From contig NZ_SAWY01000013.1 in assembly GCF_006439335.1 (NCBI RefSeq), positions 49,909 to 113,908 on the forward strand: a stretch of DNA of 64,000 nucleotides. The letters run 5' to 3'. Below the pieces are notes generated by a model, which saw only the letters and a list, made by a program, of their open reading frames with translations, was not told the origin of the DNA and ran no database searches. The position numbers and the translations under genes are program-made. Source of the stretch: Litorilituus lipolyticus (GTDB taxonomy: Bacteria > Pseudomonadota > Gammaproteobacteria > Enterobacterales > Alteromonadaceae). Numbering within the stretch: the stretch's first letter is position 1; the number at the start of each line of letters is the position of its first letter. This document shows positions 54,802-63,917 of this stretch, piece by piece.

Positions 54802-56148
54802 TTAATTATAAATAACTGGCGATAACTCTGGTGTTTCGTCGCTGTATTTAATTGCTTGAGCAAACTGCTGACTCGCTAATTCAGCCGCTTCAGCGCTACT
54901 GGCATGTACTCGTGCAATCACTTCACCGCGATTAACCTTCACACCAAGTGGTAAAATGCGATCAAAGCCAACAGAGTGATCAACTCGTTGCTGCGGTGCA
55001 GTTCTCCCACCGCCTAAACCAACAACAGCCATACCAACGGCTCGAGTATCCATTTGAGCTAAATAGCCATGCTCCGTTGCTTTAATTTCACTTATGACAT
55101 TCGCTTTAGTCATGGCTCCCCAAGGGTTTTCAATAAAGTCGCTTGGCCCACCTAAGGCAACTATCATTCGTTCAAACACTTCAGCCGCTTTACCTGATTT
55201 AAGTACTCGATCTATTTTATCAAGAGCATCTTTATCATTAGTCGCTAAACCAGTATTAACTAACATGGCTTTGGCGAGCGTTTGTACAACTTGATGTAGT
55301 CTAGGCTCTCGTTGCTTACCTGTTAAATACTTAACGGTTTCGTACATCTCAATAGCATTACCTGCACTAGTACCTAGCACTTGATTCATATCGGTAATTA
55401 TTGCCTGTGTTTTAACGCCAGCACCATTAGCAACACTGGTAATACTATCAGCTAACGCTTTTGCATCCTCTAATGACGACATCATTGCGCCATTACCTAC
55501 TTTTACATCCATCACTAAACAATCAAGACCCGCAGCAAGTTTCTTCGATAAAATTGAAGCCGTAATAAGGGGAATAGATTCAACGGTCGCTGTTACATCT
55601 CTGATCCCATATAAACGTTTATCGGCAGGCGCTAAATTATCCGTTTGTGAAATAATTGCCATACCAACATTTTTAACAATGCTTTTAAACTCTTTAATGC
55701 TAGGTTGTACGTTGAAACCAGCTATACTTTCTAACTTGTCTGCTGTGCCACCAGTATGACCTAGACCTCTGCCGGAGATCATCGGCACATAACCACCACA
55801 AGCGCACACAATGGCCGCCAGCATGAAGCTAACTTTATCGCCTACTCCACCAGTAGAATGCTTATCAACTATTGGGCCATCAAAACCTTGCCAATTTAAC
55901 ACATCACCTGAATTCATCATGCCTAAGGTTAAATTCACTTTTTCATCAACACTCATACCTTGTTGAAAAATGGCCATAGCCATTGCTCCTACTTGGCTGT
56001 CAGAAAAACCACCGTCAACTAAACCTTGTACAAACGCTTGTATGGCTTGTTCATTAAGGAAGTTACCATCTCGCTTAATTTTGATAATCTCTTGCGGTAA
56101 AAAGCTATTAGCCACTGTTTGACTAGTTAGAGTTTGAACATCAGTCAT
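54802..56148 (-). CDS. deoA: Thymidine phosphorylase
   Basis: A 448-residue phosphorylase splitting thymidine and deoxyuridine to the base and deoxyribose-1-phosphate. The family signature DKHSTGGVGDKVS is near 87-99, with SGRGLGHTGGTADKLESI near 115-132, KKLAAGLDCLVMDVKVGNGAMM near 190-211 and GGGRT near 396-400. ATG 56148 is chosen because AGGAG lies at 56156-56160; the longer frame start to 56193 would overlap cdd. It is downstream of cdd (10-bp gap), so deamination and phosphorolysis of deoxycytidine/deoxyuridine are co-expressed. E. coli DeoA is 440 residues. Confidence 0.95.
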   Translation of the reverse strand: MTDVQTLTSQTVANSFLPQEIIKIKRDGNFLNEQAIQAFVQGLVDGGFSDSQVGAMAMAIFQQGMSVDEKVNLTLGMMNSGDVLNWQGFDGPIVDKHSTGGVGDKVSFMLAAIVCACGGYVPMISGRGLGHTGGTADKLESIAGFNVQPSIKEFKSIVKNVGMAIISQTDNLAPADKRLYGIRDVTATVESIPLITASILSKKLAAGLDCLVMDVKVGNGAMMSSLEDAKALADSITSVANGAGVKTQAIITDMNQVLGTSAGNAIEMYETVKYLTGKQREPRLHQVVQTLAKAMLVNTGLATNDKDALDKIDRVLKSGKAAEVFERMIVALGGPSDFIENPWGAMTKANVISEIKATEHGYLAQMDTRAVGMAVVGLGGGRTAPQQRVDHSVGFDRILPLGVKVNRGEVIARVHASSAEAAELASQQFAQAIKYSDETPELSPVIYN

Positions 56149-56158
56149 TATAAGGCTC

Positions 56159-56593
56159 CTATGAATCAAGTAAGAATTTAGGGGTGAAGGCATCGGGTAA
56201 AAGTTCAGCTACTTGCCAAACTTGCTGTTCATCTTTGTGATTAAATGCCACAACGGGTGCATTTTGCTCAAAAAACTCAGCAATAACTTGACGACAAGCG
56301 CCACAAGGAGGAGTCAATTTATCTTGCTCGGTATAAATAACTATGAGTTGAAATGCTTGTTTACCTTGTATTACTGCTTGGCTGATGCAATTTCGCTCCG
56401 CACAAACCGTTAATCCATAAGAAGCATTTTCAACATTACAGCCACTGACAATGGTGTTATCACTCGTTAATGCTGCAGAGCCAACCTTAAATTGACTGTA
56501 CGGTGCATAAGCATTGTTGTATGCCGCCTTTGCCGCAGCTTTTAATTCATCTGAAATAACAACTTCAGTTAACGTTATATGTGTATCTTTCAT
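56159..56593 (-). CDS. cdd: Cytidine deaminase (tetrameric type)
   Basis: A 144-residue zinc deaminase turning (deoxy)cytidine into (deoxy)uridine. Zinc and catalytic residues appear in NVENASYGLTVCAERNCISQA near 55-75 (Cys, catalytic Glu) and PPCGACRQVIAEF near 94-106 (CxxC). Its length is that of the small tetrameric class (B. subtilis 136) rather than E. coli Cdd (294). It starts the cdd-deoA unit and has a perfect RutR-like palindrome 52-67 bp upstream, so it is a likely target of the regulator at 60592. Its product goes to DeoA and Udk/Upp. Confidence 0.95.
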   Translation of the reverse strand: MKDTHITLTEVVISDELKAAAKAAYNNAYAPYSQFKVGSAALTSDNTIVSGCNVENASYGLTVCAERNCISQAVIQGKQAFQLIVIYTEQDKLTPPCGACRQVIAEFFEQNAPVVAFNHKDEQQVWQVAELLPDAFTPKFLLDS

Positions 56594-56644
56594 AAAACTC
56601 AGTAATCTAATAGTATTTTCAATCTATTATCGAGCATATCATTA

Positions 56645-56660
56645 TTGACCATATGGTCAA
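56645..56660. promoter_or_regulatory. RutR-like operator (cdd-deoA), perfect
   Basis: TTGACCATATGGTCAA is a perfect 16-bp palindrome and an exact match to TTGACCANNTGGTCAA. It lies 52 bp upstream of cdd. Confidence 0.85.
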
Positions 56661-56685
56661 GTATTTAATCAGGAATTATAGAAAC

Positions 56686-56712
56686 AAAAAAGGCTGCACA
56701 ATGCAGCCTTTT
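56686..56712 (-). terminator. Terminator of the Oar-like receptor gene
   Basis: Stem AGGCTGCA / TGCAGCCT with a three-base loop, preceded by an A-run and followed by Ts. It ends the minus-strand receptor transcript before the cdd promoter region. Confidence 0.9.
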
Positions 56713-56757
56713 ATTATTTATGCGACTTATTAACTAAGAAGCAATTATCGAGTCACC

Positions 56758-59700
56758 CTAGAAGTTATAGCTAACACCTACACGGATTTCCCATAATGAT
56801 GGTTTGTTTTGAATATCTTGCTCTTGGTTACCGTCATTGAATTCTTCAAATACGTATTGACCTTGGTCATTTGCAGAAATTTCAACCATACGATTACCAA
56901 CGAATGAACCTTTACTCATTACACCCCAATCGTCATTTAACATGTTACCAATGTTCTTAACGATAATGAATGCACTGCCTCGGTGGTCTGCAGAGAAACC
57001 AGGAAGTTCTTGAGTAAGTTTCAAGTCAAATGTAGTCCACCAGTCAGCATTATGAGCGTTACGACCTTGGATTTGACCACGCGCTAAACCTTCACTTTCA
57101 ACAAAGGCATCAAATGCTTCTTTGTCAAAACCGTCTGCATAGACAACGTTTGGATCATTTACAGCTGGTACATAAAGTAATTGACGTGAACCATTCCAGT
57201 TACTATCGCCAAAACCTCTGTCTGAATTATCAAACGTATAAGAATATGGACGACCAGCACTTGATTGACCAAATAAACTAATACGAGTATTTAAGCTATC
57301 AATTAATTCAACGTTATAGTTCAACGTCATGGTGAATCGATGAGGAATTTCATAATCTGACGTTGCAATAGTAGGGTTAATTGCATCAGTTGTAGCTAAG
57401 TTACTATAGTTAGAACCTGCTATTGCACTTGTCATTGGGTTAGCATCTTCTGAGTTGGTGTAAGAGTAACCAAAGGTTGCATCTAAGCCAAAGTCGAAGG
57501 TCTTATTAACACCAAATGATAAGATAGTTGATTTACCATCACGACCACTGTTGGTTAAAATAAACTCACTTGAACGACCCGCTACTTCTTCGTATAACGG
57601 ACGACCGTCTGGCGCGACTTCACCAGAGTATGTAATACCAGCATCTCTAACCGTTGCAGAATCAACTTTTTGGTTATATAACAAATCAGCGGTAAAGTTA
57701 TAGCCGTTATCAGTGGTGTAAGTACCACCAATTGAGTATTTCCATTCTGATGGCATTTCGAAGTTAGGATCAACTGCATTTACAGAGCCGTCACCACCTT
57801 CTTGTGGAATACCTTGAATTTGGTCATACATTGCTTGAGGAACACCATAAATTGGTGTACCAGGGCTTGTCCAATCGTTAGCAAATAAATCTACTTTGCC
57901 ATCTTGCTCAACTAAATCAACTTTGTATTCACGGGTTGCAATTTGAACTAAACCGTCATTTGAGTACGAGTTAGATAACCATACATTTGGGTTACCGCCA
58001 GAGTATAAACCAAAGCCAGCTCTTACAGATAAGTTATCATCTACATTCCAGCTAAAGCCAACACGTGGTTGAAATAAATCTATACCGTCAAACGTGTGGT
58101 TATTGGCATATCCATATCTTTCTTCAAACTGGGCGTTGTAACGTGGCTTATCAGAGCTTTTGTACATATCGTAACGGAAACCAAACATTAAGGTTGCGTC
58201 GATATCAGTGAACGTATACTCATCTTGTAAATAGAAAGTATGAACGTCGTAGGTAAACTCTTGGCTCGCATCTTCAGGAATATTAGTACCAGCAGAGTTG
58301 TTGTAGTAAATACGATCAGCTAAACCAGCTTCATAGTCTTCAATAGATCTGAATCTAAACTCACCATCAGTATGCTGCATGAACAAGTTAAATGCAGTTA
58401 ATGTTTCATACTCATAACCTGCGGTAATCGTATGATCATCAAGATAGTAGTTACCTGAAATCTTAAAGGTTTGGTTATCCCAGTATAAATCGTTAGTTTG
58501 ACGAGAATCATCAGGACCTAAGAAGATTGTTGAACCACCGTGCCTAATTTGAACTTCACCAAAACCACTTTCTGAATCAAGTGATTGCTGACGGTTATCT
58601 AAGTCCATTTGACCGTAACTAATTGATGTTGAAAAGTTATCAGTCCAATCAGAGTGTAATGAAGCAACAAATGATTTTAACTCAGCACCTTTTTCATAGA
58701 AGTGGCTATCTAGAGTTAGTGCCCAGTTATCTGATTGAGATAACTTAAAGCCGTCATTGTAGTTATAAACAAAACTTGCACGGTGCTCATCGTTGATGTT
58801 CCAGTCAAGTTTTAATAAAAGCTTTTCATCTTCTACAGGCATGTTACCTGGCATGCCACCGGCATCGTAACCGTATACGTCTTTAGTAATTTGTACTACA
58901 CGATCAACATCTGCTTGTGAAATTTGATTACCTAATGGTTGGTATTCAAATAATTCTACACCTTCAAGCTTTTCATATGAAACAAAGGCAAACACTTTGT
59001 CTTCTAAAATTGGGAAACCAACATTGAAGCCGTAACGTTTTTCACTGAAAGAGCCTGTAGGAATATCTTTACCTTTGGCTTTATCACCTTTTAATGAATC
59101 ATTAGTATAATCAAAGAATACACCACCGTGTACTTCATTAGTACCTGACTTAGTAACCGCGTTAATGTTACATGAAGTGAAGCTACCGTATTTCACATCA
59201 AAAGGAGCTAGCTCTACCGATACTTGCTCAATTGAGTCATATGAGAATGGTACACGTACTGTAGGGTAACCATTATCATTTAAACCAAAGTTATCATTCA
59301 TCTTAGCGCCATCAAGCGTTAAGCTGTTAAATCGAGGGTTACCACCACCACATTGAATCGCATCTTCACGGCTTTCATCAACATAAATACGCGGGTCAAC
59401 ACGAACGATATCTTTTAAATCACGGTTGATAGCAGGTAAGCTCGCTAAATCTTCAGCATTGAAGTGGGCAGCTGGGCTTGTTCCTGTTGCAAACTTACTA
59501 ATGGCTCTACCTGTAACTTCAATAACTTCTGTTTCTAGTTTTGCTTCTAAAGCTACTGCTACAGGGAATGTTTGTCCCAAGGTTAAGAAAACATCATTTA
59601 GCTCAGTATCCTTAAATTGGTCCGAATCAACAATGATTTTGTAAGGACCACCCACTCTTAAACCTTTTGCTGTAAATAGACCTGAGTCATTTACTGTTGC

Positions 59701-59883
59701 TGTTTTAGTAGTTCCTGAAGGCACATGAATTATTGTTATTTGTGTGCCGGCAGCAGGGTTACCATTAGGACCACTAATATTACCTTTAATGGCTGACGTT
59801 GTTGTATTTGCTAAAGCTGACGTTGAAAGTCCAAGCGCAAGTACTAACGCGCCAGTAATGCGTGAGAGACGATGAGTTTTCAT
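56758..59883 (-). CDS. Oar-like TonB-dependent receptor
   Basis: A 1041-residue outer-membrane receptor of the Oar type. Signal peptide (cleavage near SALANTT), then a carboxypeptidase-regulatory-like beta domain (about 28-110: IKGNISGPNGNPAAGTQITI ... FTAKGLRVGGPYKIIV), a TonB-box-like EVIEVTGR, and a plug starting FNAEDLASLPAINRDLKDIVRVDPRIYVD. The barrel follows and ends IRVGVSYNF. Two cysteines (CGGGNPRF in the plug and TSCNINAV) are typical of Oar proteins. It probably transports a larger polymer or peptide; its place beside cdd-deoA and the regulator suggests a nucleic-acid-derived substrate, but this is inference. A weak RutR-like half-match lies upstream at 59955. Confidence 0.9.
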   Translation of the reverse strand: MKTHRLSRITGALVLALGLSTSALANTTTSAIKGNISGPNGNPAAGTQITIIHVPSGTTKTATVNDSGLFTAKGLRVGGPYKIIVDSDQFKDTELNDVFLTLGQTFPVAVALEAKLETEVIEVTGRAISKFATGTSPAAHFNAEDLASLPAINRDLKDIVRVDPRIYVDESREDAIQCGGGNPRFNSLTLDGAKMNDNFGLNDNGYPTVRVPFSYDSIEQVSVELAPFDVKYGSFTSCNINAVTKSGTNEVHGGVFFDYTNDSLKGDKAKGKDIPTGSFSEKRYGFNVGFPILEDKVFAFVSYEKLEGVELFEYQPLGNQISQADVDRVVQITKDVYGYDAGGMPGNMPVEDEKLLLKLDWNINDEHRASFVYNYNDGFKLSQSDNWALTLDSHFYEKGAELKSFVASLHSDWTDNFSTSISYGQMDLDNRQQSLDSESGFGEVQIRHGGSTIFLGPDDSRQTNDLYWDNQTFKISGNYYLDDHTITAGYEYETLTAFNLFMQHTDGEFRFRSIEDYEAGLADRIYYNNSAGTNIPEDASQEFTYDVHTFYLQDEYTFTDIDATLMFGFRYDMYKSSDKPRYNAQFEERYGYANNHTFDGIDLFQPRVGFSWNVDDNLSVRAGFGLYSGGNPNVWLSNSYSNDGLVQIATREYKVDLVEQDGKVDLFANDWTSPGTPIYGVPQAMYDQIQGIPQEGGDGSVNAVDPNFEMPSEWKYSIGGTYTTDNGYNFTADLLYNQKVDSATVRDAGITYSGEVAPDGRPLYEEVAGRSSEFILTNSGRDGKSTILSFGVNKTFDFGLDATFGYSYTNSEDANPMTSAIAGSNYSNLATTDAINPTIATSDYEIPHRFTMTLNYNVELIDSLNTRISLFGQSSAGRPYSYTFDNSDRGFGDSNWNGSRQLLYVPAVNDPNVVYADGFDKEAFDAFVESEGLARGQIQGRNAHNADWWTTFDLKLTQELPGFSADHRGSAFIIVKNIGNMLNDDWGVMSKGSFVGNRMVEISANDQGQYVFEEFNDGNQEQDIQNKPSLWEIRVGVSYNF

Positions 59884-59954
59884 CTGTTATTCCTTGGTTA
59901 TGTTTTAATCAGTAATGTAATTTATTATTTATCAAGCAAATCATTAAAAAAAAC

Positions 59955-59970
59955 TTAACCATTTGCTCGG
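59955..59970. promoter_or_regulatory. Weak RutR-like site upstream of the Oar-like receptor
   Basis: TTAACCATTTGCTCGG matches TTGACCANNTGGTCAA at 10 of 14 fixed positions, with the second half-site poor. It lies 72 bp upstream of the receptor start. Confidence 0.35.
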
Positions 59971-60482
59971 TTTTTTAATTTCGCTGCAAATTAGACCAGA
60001 TTTTTATGTCAGTTTCATTACATTTTTTTACCGTTTTATTACATTGGGTAAACATTAGAGGTCAAACCAGGCAGAACAAATTGTATACAAAACAACTAAA
60101 ACCCATAAAATACAACCAGTTAAATTTTTACACCTCCTGAAAAATGAGAAAACTTGCCCAATATTCAGCTTCATATACATAATTGTTATTAACATCATCA
60201 AAACTAGTGATGTTTCATTATATAAAAAAGGTTCTTAACTAAACTTCAAGAACAAAAACACAATAAAAAACCAATTTTCAATTACTTAAAACAAAAACAA
60301 CAATAGTTACTGTCACACATTCAACCAGTTAATCCGCGCGAAATTAAAAAATGATTTAGCATTTATTTTAAAAAATAAGATAAAACAGTATTTACCACTA
60401 TTCCAATGTACATTTCAGAGCAAATACGCTACATTTCAACTCGATTTGATCGGGCAATAAAGAAATACGCGACATAATTTTC

Positions 60483-60498
60483 TTAACCAATTGGTAAG
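60483..60498. promoter_or_regulatory. RutR-like operator upstream of the regulator
   Basis: TTAACCAATTGGTAAG is a near-palindrome that matches TTGACCANNTGGTCAA at 11 of 14 fixed positions. It lies 94 bp upstream of the regulator gene and suggests autoregulation. Confidence 0.6.
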
Positions 60499-60591
60499 TC
60501 GATACCTCATCCAGGTAAAAGTGAATACAAATCACCTTAAAAACAGTTTAAAAAGTTAACACTAATAATAGTTATAAATTGAGTTTTCAGT

Positions 60592-61224
60592 ATGACAAAT
60601 AATAATAAAGTTAAAAAAACAGGGAATATTAGGGCCAAAAGTCAGTTAAAGATCCTTACTGCCGCAACTACTGAGTTTGTATTACAAGGTTATAAAGGGG
60701 CTACTGTGCAATCGATAGCTGATAGAGCGGGCCTGCCTAAAGCAAATATTCTTTATTACTTTAAAAATAAAGAAAATATTTATCACGCTGTGTTAGAGCA
60801 TACCCTTGAGATGTGGGACGAAGGAATTGGTGATATTGATCCTTCTGAAGGCCCTAAAGCAGCGATTGAAAAGTTTATTGATGCAAAAGTAAGGATGTCA
60901 TTTAATCACCCTGAAGCCTCGAAAATCTATGCTATGGAAATTATTCAAGGTGCTCAACACTTAAAAGAGTTTGCCCGAACTTATCAAAGACAGTGGGTTA
61001 GAGAAAAAGCTAAGCTATTTCAACAGTGGATTGATAACGGTGAAATGGCCGCTGTAGATCCCGTACACCTCATTTTCTTGATTTGGTCTTCAACTCAACA
61101 TTACGCTGACTTTGAAACACAGATTTTGACTATTATGAATAGAGCAGAATATGAGCAAGATGATGTAGAACAAGTCATAGCTTTTCTCTCACAAATGATT
61201 TTACGTGGTTGTGGTTTAGCTTAA
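60592..61224 (+). CDS. RutR-like TetR-family regulator of nucleoside genes
   Basis: A 210-residue TetR-family repressor. The N-terminal helix-turn-helix is ILTAATTEFVLQGYKGATVQSIADRAGLPKANILYYFKNKENIYHAVL (about 21-68). The C-terminal ligand domain matches E. coli RutR segment by segment: PEASKIYAMEIIQGA, VDPVHLIFLIWSSTQHYADF and VEQVIAFLSQMILRG. RutR senses uracil and binds TTGACCANNTGGTCAA, and that sequence occurs at several promoters of the nucleoside genes 4-17 kb away and before this gene. So it is very likely their regulator, responding to a pyrimidine or related ligand. No rut genes are present. It is followed after 4 bp by a nuclease-fold gene and then a phosphatase gene, probably one operon. 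Confidence 0.9.
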   Translation: MTNNNKVKKTGNIRAKSQLKILTAATTEFVLQGYKGATVQSIADRAGLPKANILYYFKNKENIYHAVLEHTLEMWDEGIGDIDPSEGPKAAIEKFIDAKVRMSFNHPEASKIYAMEIIQGAQHLKEFARTYQRQWVREKAKLFQQWIDNGEMAAVDPVHLIFLIWSSTQHYADFETQILTIMNRAEYEQDDVEQVIAFLSQMILRGCGLA

Positions 61225-61228
61225 TTAT

Positions 61229-62425
61229 ATGAGTAAAATAGTCTTTATCTTTGCTTTAGGGTTAGCTTTATTACCTATGAAAAATGCGCATTCAAAAAAC
61301 ATTAAAGTTGCTACTTTCAATGTCAGTATGGAGGCATTAAATTATATTGAGCATAAACGTGGCAGCAATAGTATTGTACCTAGCAACACTTTAACTAAGG
61401 CCTTACAGCAGAATAACGCGCAAATTAAAAACATTGCTGAGATAATACAACGAGTAAACCCAGATATTATTTTATTAAATGAGTTTGATTTTTCAGATAA
61501 TAATCTACAAAGTAAGCATAGTGCGCTAAAAGATTTTTTAGATAATTATTTAGCAAAAAGTCAACAGGGACAAGCCCCGCAAAAATACCCATACTTCTAT
61601 CAAGGCCCAGTAAATACGGGTGTAAACTCTGGCTTTGATTTAGATGGCAATGGTATAAAAGGGCAGTTACCCGGTGATGGTTTTGGCTTTGGTTATTTTC
61701 CAGGGCATTTCGCTATGGCGATATTATCTAAATACCCTATTGATATTAAAAACATTAGAACCTTTCAGCATTTCAAATGGGCTGATATGCCTAATGCACT
61801 TCAACCAATTGATGAAAAAACGAATCAATCATGGTTCAAGGATAATGCTTGGTCATCATTAAGGCTCTCATCTAAATCTCATTGGGACGTTCCTATTACC
61901 GTTAATAATAAAACGCTTCACATATTGGCGAGTCACCCTACTCCACCTGTTTTTGACGGTCCAGAAGATCGTAATGGCAAAAGAAATCATGATGAAATAC
62001 GCTTTTGGCATGATTACATTTCAGATAATAATAACGGTTATATTTACGATGATAATGGTCAGAAAGGCGGTTTAACTCAATCAAGCCCTTTTATCATCCT
62101 TGGTGATTTGAATGCCTCAAATGTTGATGGCGACGCAATAAACACTGGCATAGATGCTCTTTTGAATCATGATAAAATTAATGATGTCATGCCAAGTAGT
62201 GATGGCGGTAAAAAGCATTCTAAAAATAATACTAATGCTCAACACCATACAGCATATTGGCGTATGCGAGCCGATTATGTATTGCCTTCAAAACAGGGCT
62301 TTAAATATGTAAACTCTGGGGTTTTCTGGCCTTTAGAGAACGAACCCACTTTTCGATTAATTAAAGATAGGACAGCATCTTCAGATCACAGACTAGTTTG
62401 GGTGGAACTTGAACTCACAAATTAA
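61229..62425 (+). CDS. Exported EEP-family phosphodiesterase/nuclease-like protein
   Basis: A 398-residue secreted protein of the endonuclease/exonuclease/phosphatase fold, but of a different sub-branch from the 43590 gene. Signal peptide ends near NAHSKN. Core residues: ATFNVSMEAL (Asn), LLNEFDF (Glu), ILASHPTPPVFDGPEDRNGKRNHDEIRFW (His and the branch's long insertion), IILGDLNASN (Asp, Asn), ADYVLPS and SSDHRLVWV (terminal His). All metal and catalytic positions remain. It starts 4 bp after the RutR-like regulator's stop and precedes alkaline phosphatase, so it probably breaks external phosphodiesters for the regulon. Nucleic acid is the likely, not proven, substrate. Confidence 0.87.
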   Translation: MSKIVFIFALGLALLPMKNAHSKNIKVATFNVSMEALNYIEHKRGSNSIVPSNTLTKALQQNNAQIKNIAEIIQRVNPDIILLNEFDFSDNNLQSKHSALKDFLDNYLAKSQQGQAPQKYPYFYQGPVNTGVNSGFDLDGNGIKGQLPGDGFGFGYFPGHFAMAILSKYPIDIKNIRTFQHFKWADMPNALQPIDEKTNQSWFKDNAWSSLRLSSKSHWDVPITVNNKTLHILASHPTPPVFDGPEDRNGKRNHDEIRFWHDYISDNNNGYIYDDNGQKGGLTQSSPFIILGDLNASNVDGDAINTGIDALLNHDKINDVMPSSDGGKKHSKNNTNAQHHTAYWRMRADYVLPSKQGFKYVNSGVFWPLENEPTFRLIKDRTASSDHRLVWVELELTN

Positions 62426-62482
62426 TCACTTTATCGAAAATCTAATAATCATTAACTTAACGAAAATATAGATAAATTCACA

Positions 62483-63886
62483 ATGAATAAACTGTTTACC
62501 TGTATCACAATAACCTTGGCTTTAACCGCATGTAATGCAACAGTGAAAACCAATACCACTAGCATTACAAATATTCCAGAAACCTCAGTAGAAACTCCCA
62601 AAAACATTATCATGGTTGTCGCTGATGGCATGGGACCAGCTTATACAACAGCTTATAGATATTTTAAAGATGATAAAACAACCGCACATATCGAAGAAAC
62701 TGTCTTTGATAGACATTTACTTGGTCTAAGTAGTACCTATCCTGCCAGAGAATCAGGTTATATTACTGATTCAGCAGCTGGCGCAACTGCATTATCTGCA
62801 GGTATAAAAACATACAACGGTGCTATTGCTGTTGATGTAAACAAAAAGCCTGTTAATACCGTTTTACAGTGGGCAAAAAAACAAGGTAAAAAAACGGGCG
62901 TAGTCGTCACATCGCAAGTTAACCATGCCACACCCGCAGCTTACATTACCCACAATGAAAGTCGTGAAAATTATAATGCCATCGCTGATAGCTATTTAGA
63001 TAACGGCATTAATACCGACCTAATCTTAGGAGGTGGCTGGAAATACTTTATTCGAGAAGATAGAAACCTCGTTAGTGAATATATTCAGGCAGATTTTCAG
63101 TATATTGATAATTACCAAGCAATTTCGCAATTAGCACCTCAAAAACCTGTATTAGGTTTATTTGCCGAAGTTGGCTTACCCGCTGCGTTAGATGACAGCA
63201 ATCCGCACCGTTTATCTATGATGACCAAAGCAGCTACATCACATTTGGCTAATGATAATGGCTTTTTTCTATTAGTTGAGGCGAGTCAAGTAGATTGGGC
63301 TGGCCATGGTAACGACATCGCATCTGCCATGGCAGAAATGGATGATCTTGCTAAAACCATGGAGTACCTTGAACTGTACGTTAAAAACAACCCTGATACG
63401 CTAGTTGTATTAACAGCCGATCATAGTACCGGCGGATTAACTGTTGCGGCTAATGGTAAATATATTTGGCAACCTGCCCTACTACATCAAATAAAAAAAT
63501 CACCAAAAACTTTAGCTAAACAGTTAGCGAAAAGTGACTTAACTCAAAATGAAATTTCCACTATTTTAAATTTTGAAGTGTCTAAACTGGAAGCACAACA
63601 ATTGCAACAAGCGAAATATAAAGGTTTTGAGCAACGCGAAAAATACAGAAATTTATCTAAAACGGCACAAGCAAAAATGAAAGAGCCTAGTGTAGAAAAA
63701 TTCATGCACAAAGCGGTTAAGCGTTTAATTGATAGCAGAACAAATACTGGATGGACAAGTGGTGGTCATACAGGTATTGATGTGCCGATTTATGCGCTTG
63801 GTAAGCAGCATGATATTTTTTCAGGTCAACTTGATAATACTGATATTGCAGAAAAACTATTCTCACTATTAGGTAAGAAACAATAA
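62483..63886 (+). CDS. Lipoprotein alkaline phosphatase
   Basis: A 467-residue alkaline phosphatase of the PhoA superfamily. The N-terminal lipobox LTAC (Cys17) makes it an outer- or inner-membrane lipoprotein exposed to the periplasm. Metal site D48 is in MVVADGMGPAY, the nucleophile S97 in ITDSAAGATALSAG, further metal ligands in QVDWAGHGND, VLTADHSTGG and TSGGHTGIDVPIYALG. It follows the exported EEP enzyme by 57 bp, after the regulator, so nucleotides released by nuclease could be dephosphorylated to nucleosides for uptake. It could also serve general phosphate supply; no PhoB box was noticed. An IS element begins 32 bp downstream. Confidence 0.93.
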   Translation: MNKLFTCITITLALTACNATVKTNTTSITNIPETSVETPKNIIMVVADGMGPAYTTAYRYFKDDKTTAHIEETVFDRHLLGLSSTYPARESGYITDSAAGATALSAGIKTYNGAIAVDVNKKPVNTVLQWAKKQGKKTGVVVTSQVNHATPAAYITHNESRENYNAIADSYLDNGINTDLILGGGWKYFIREDRNLVSEYIQADFQYIDNYQAISQLAPQKPVLGLFAEVGLPAALDDSNPHRLSMMTKAATSHLANDNGFFLLVEASQVDWAGHGNDIASAMAEMDDLAKTMEYLELYVKNNPDTLVVLTADHSTGGLTVAANGKYIWQPALLHQIKKSPKTLAKQLAKSDLTQNEISTILNFEVSKLEAQQLQQAKYKGFEQREKYRNLSKTAQAKMKEPSVEKFMHKAVKRLIDSRTNTGWTSGGHTGIDVPIYALGKQHDIFSGQLDNTDIAEKLFSLLGKKQ

Positions 63887-63917
63887 GCTGCGAAAAGAAT
63901 ACTCACAAATAATGTGT

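Larger units (their letters stand above)
59884..60591. other. Gene-free divergent region, receptor / regulator
   Basis: A 708-bp AT-rich stretch without an open reading frame of note. It holds the promoter regions of the two flanking genes and the two RutR-like sites at 59955-59970 and 60483-60498. The length suggests further regulatory content I cannot name. Confidence 0.6.

Noticed and set aside
56149..56193. Longer deoA start
   Set aside because: It would overlap cdd and lacks a ribosome site; ATG 56148 has AGGAG.
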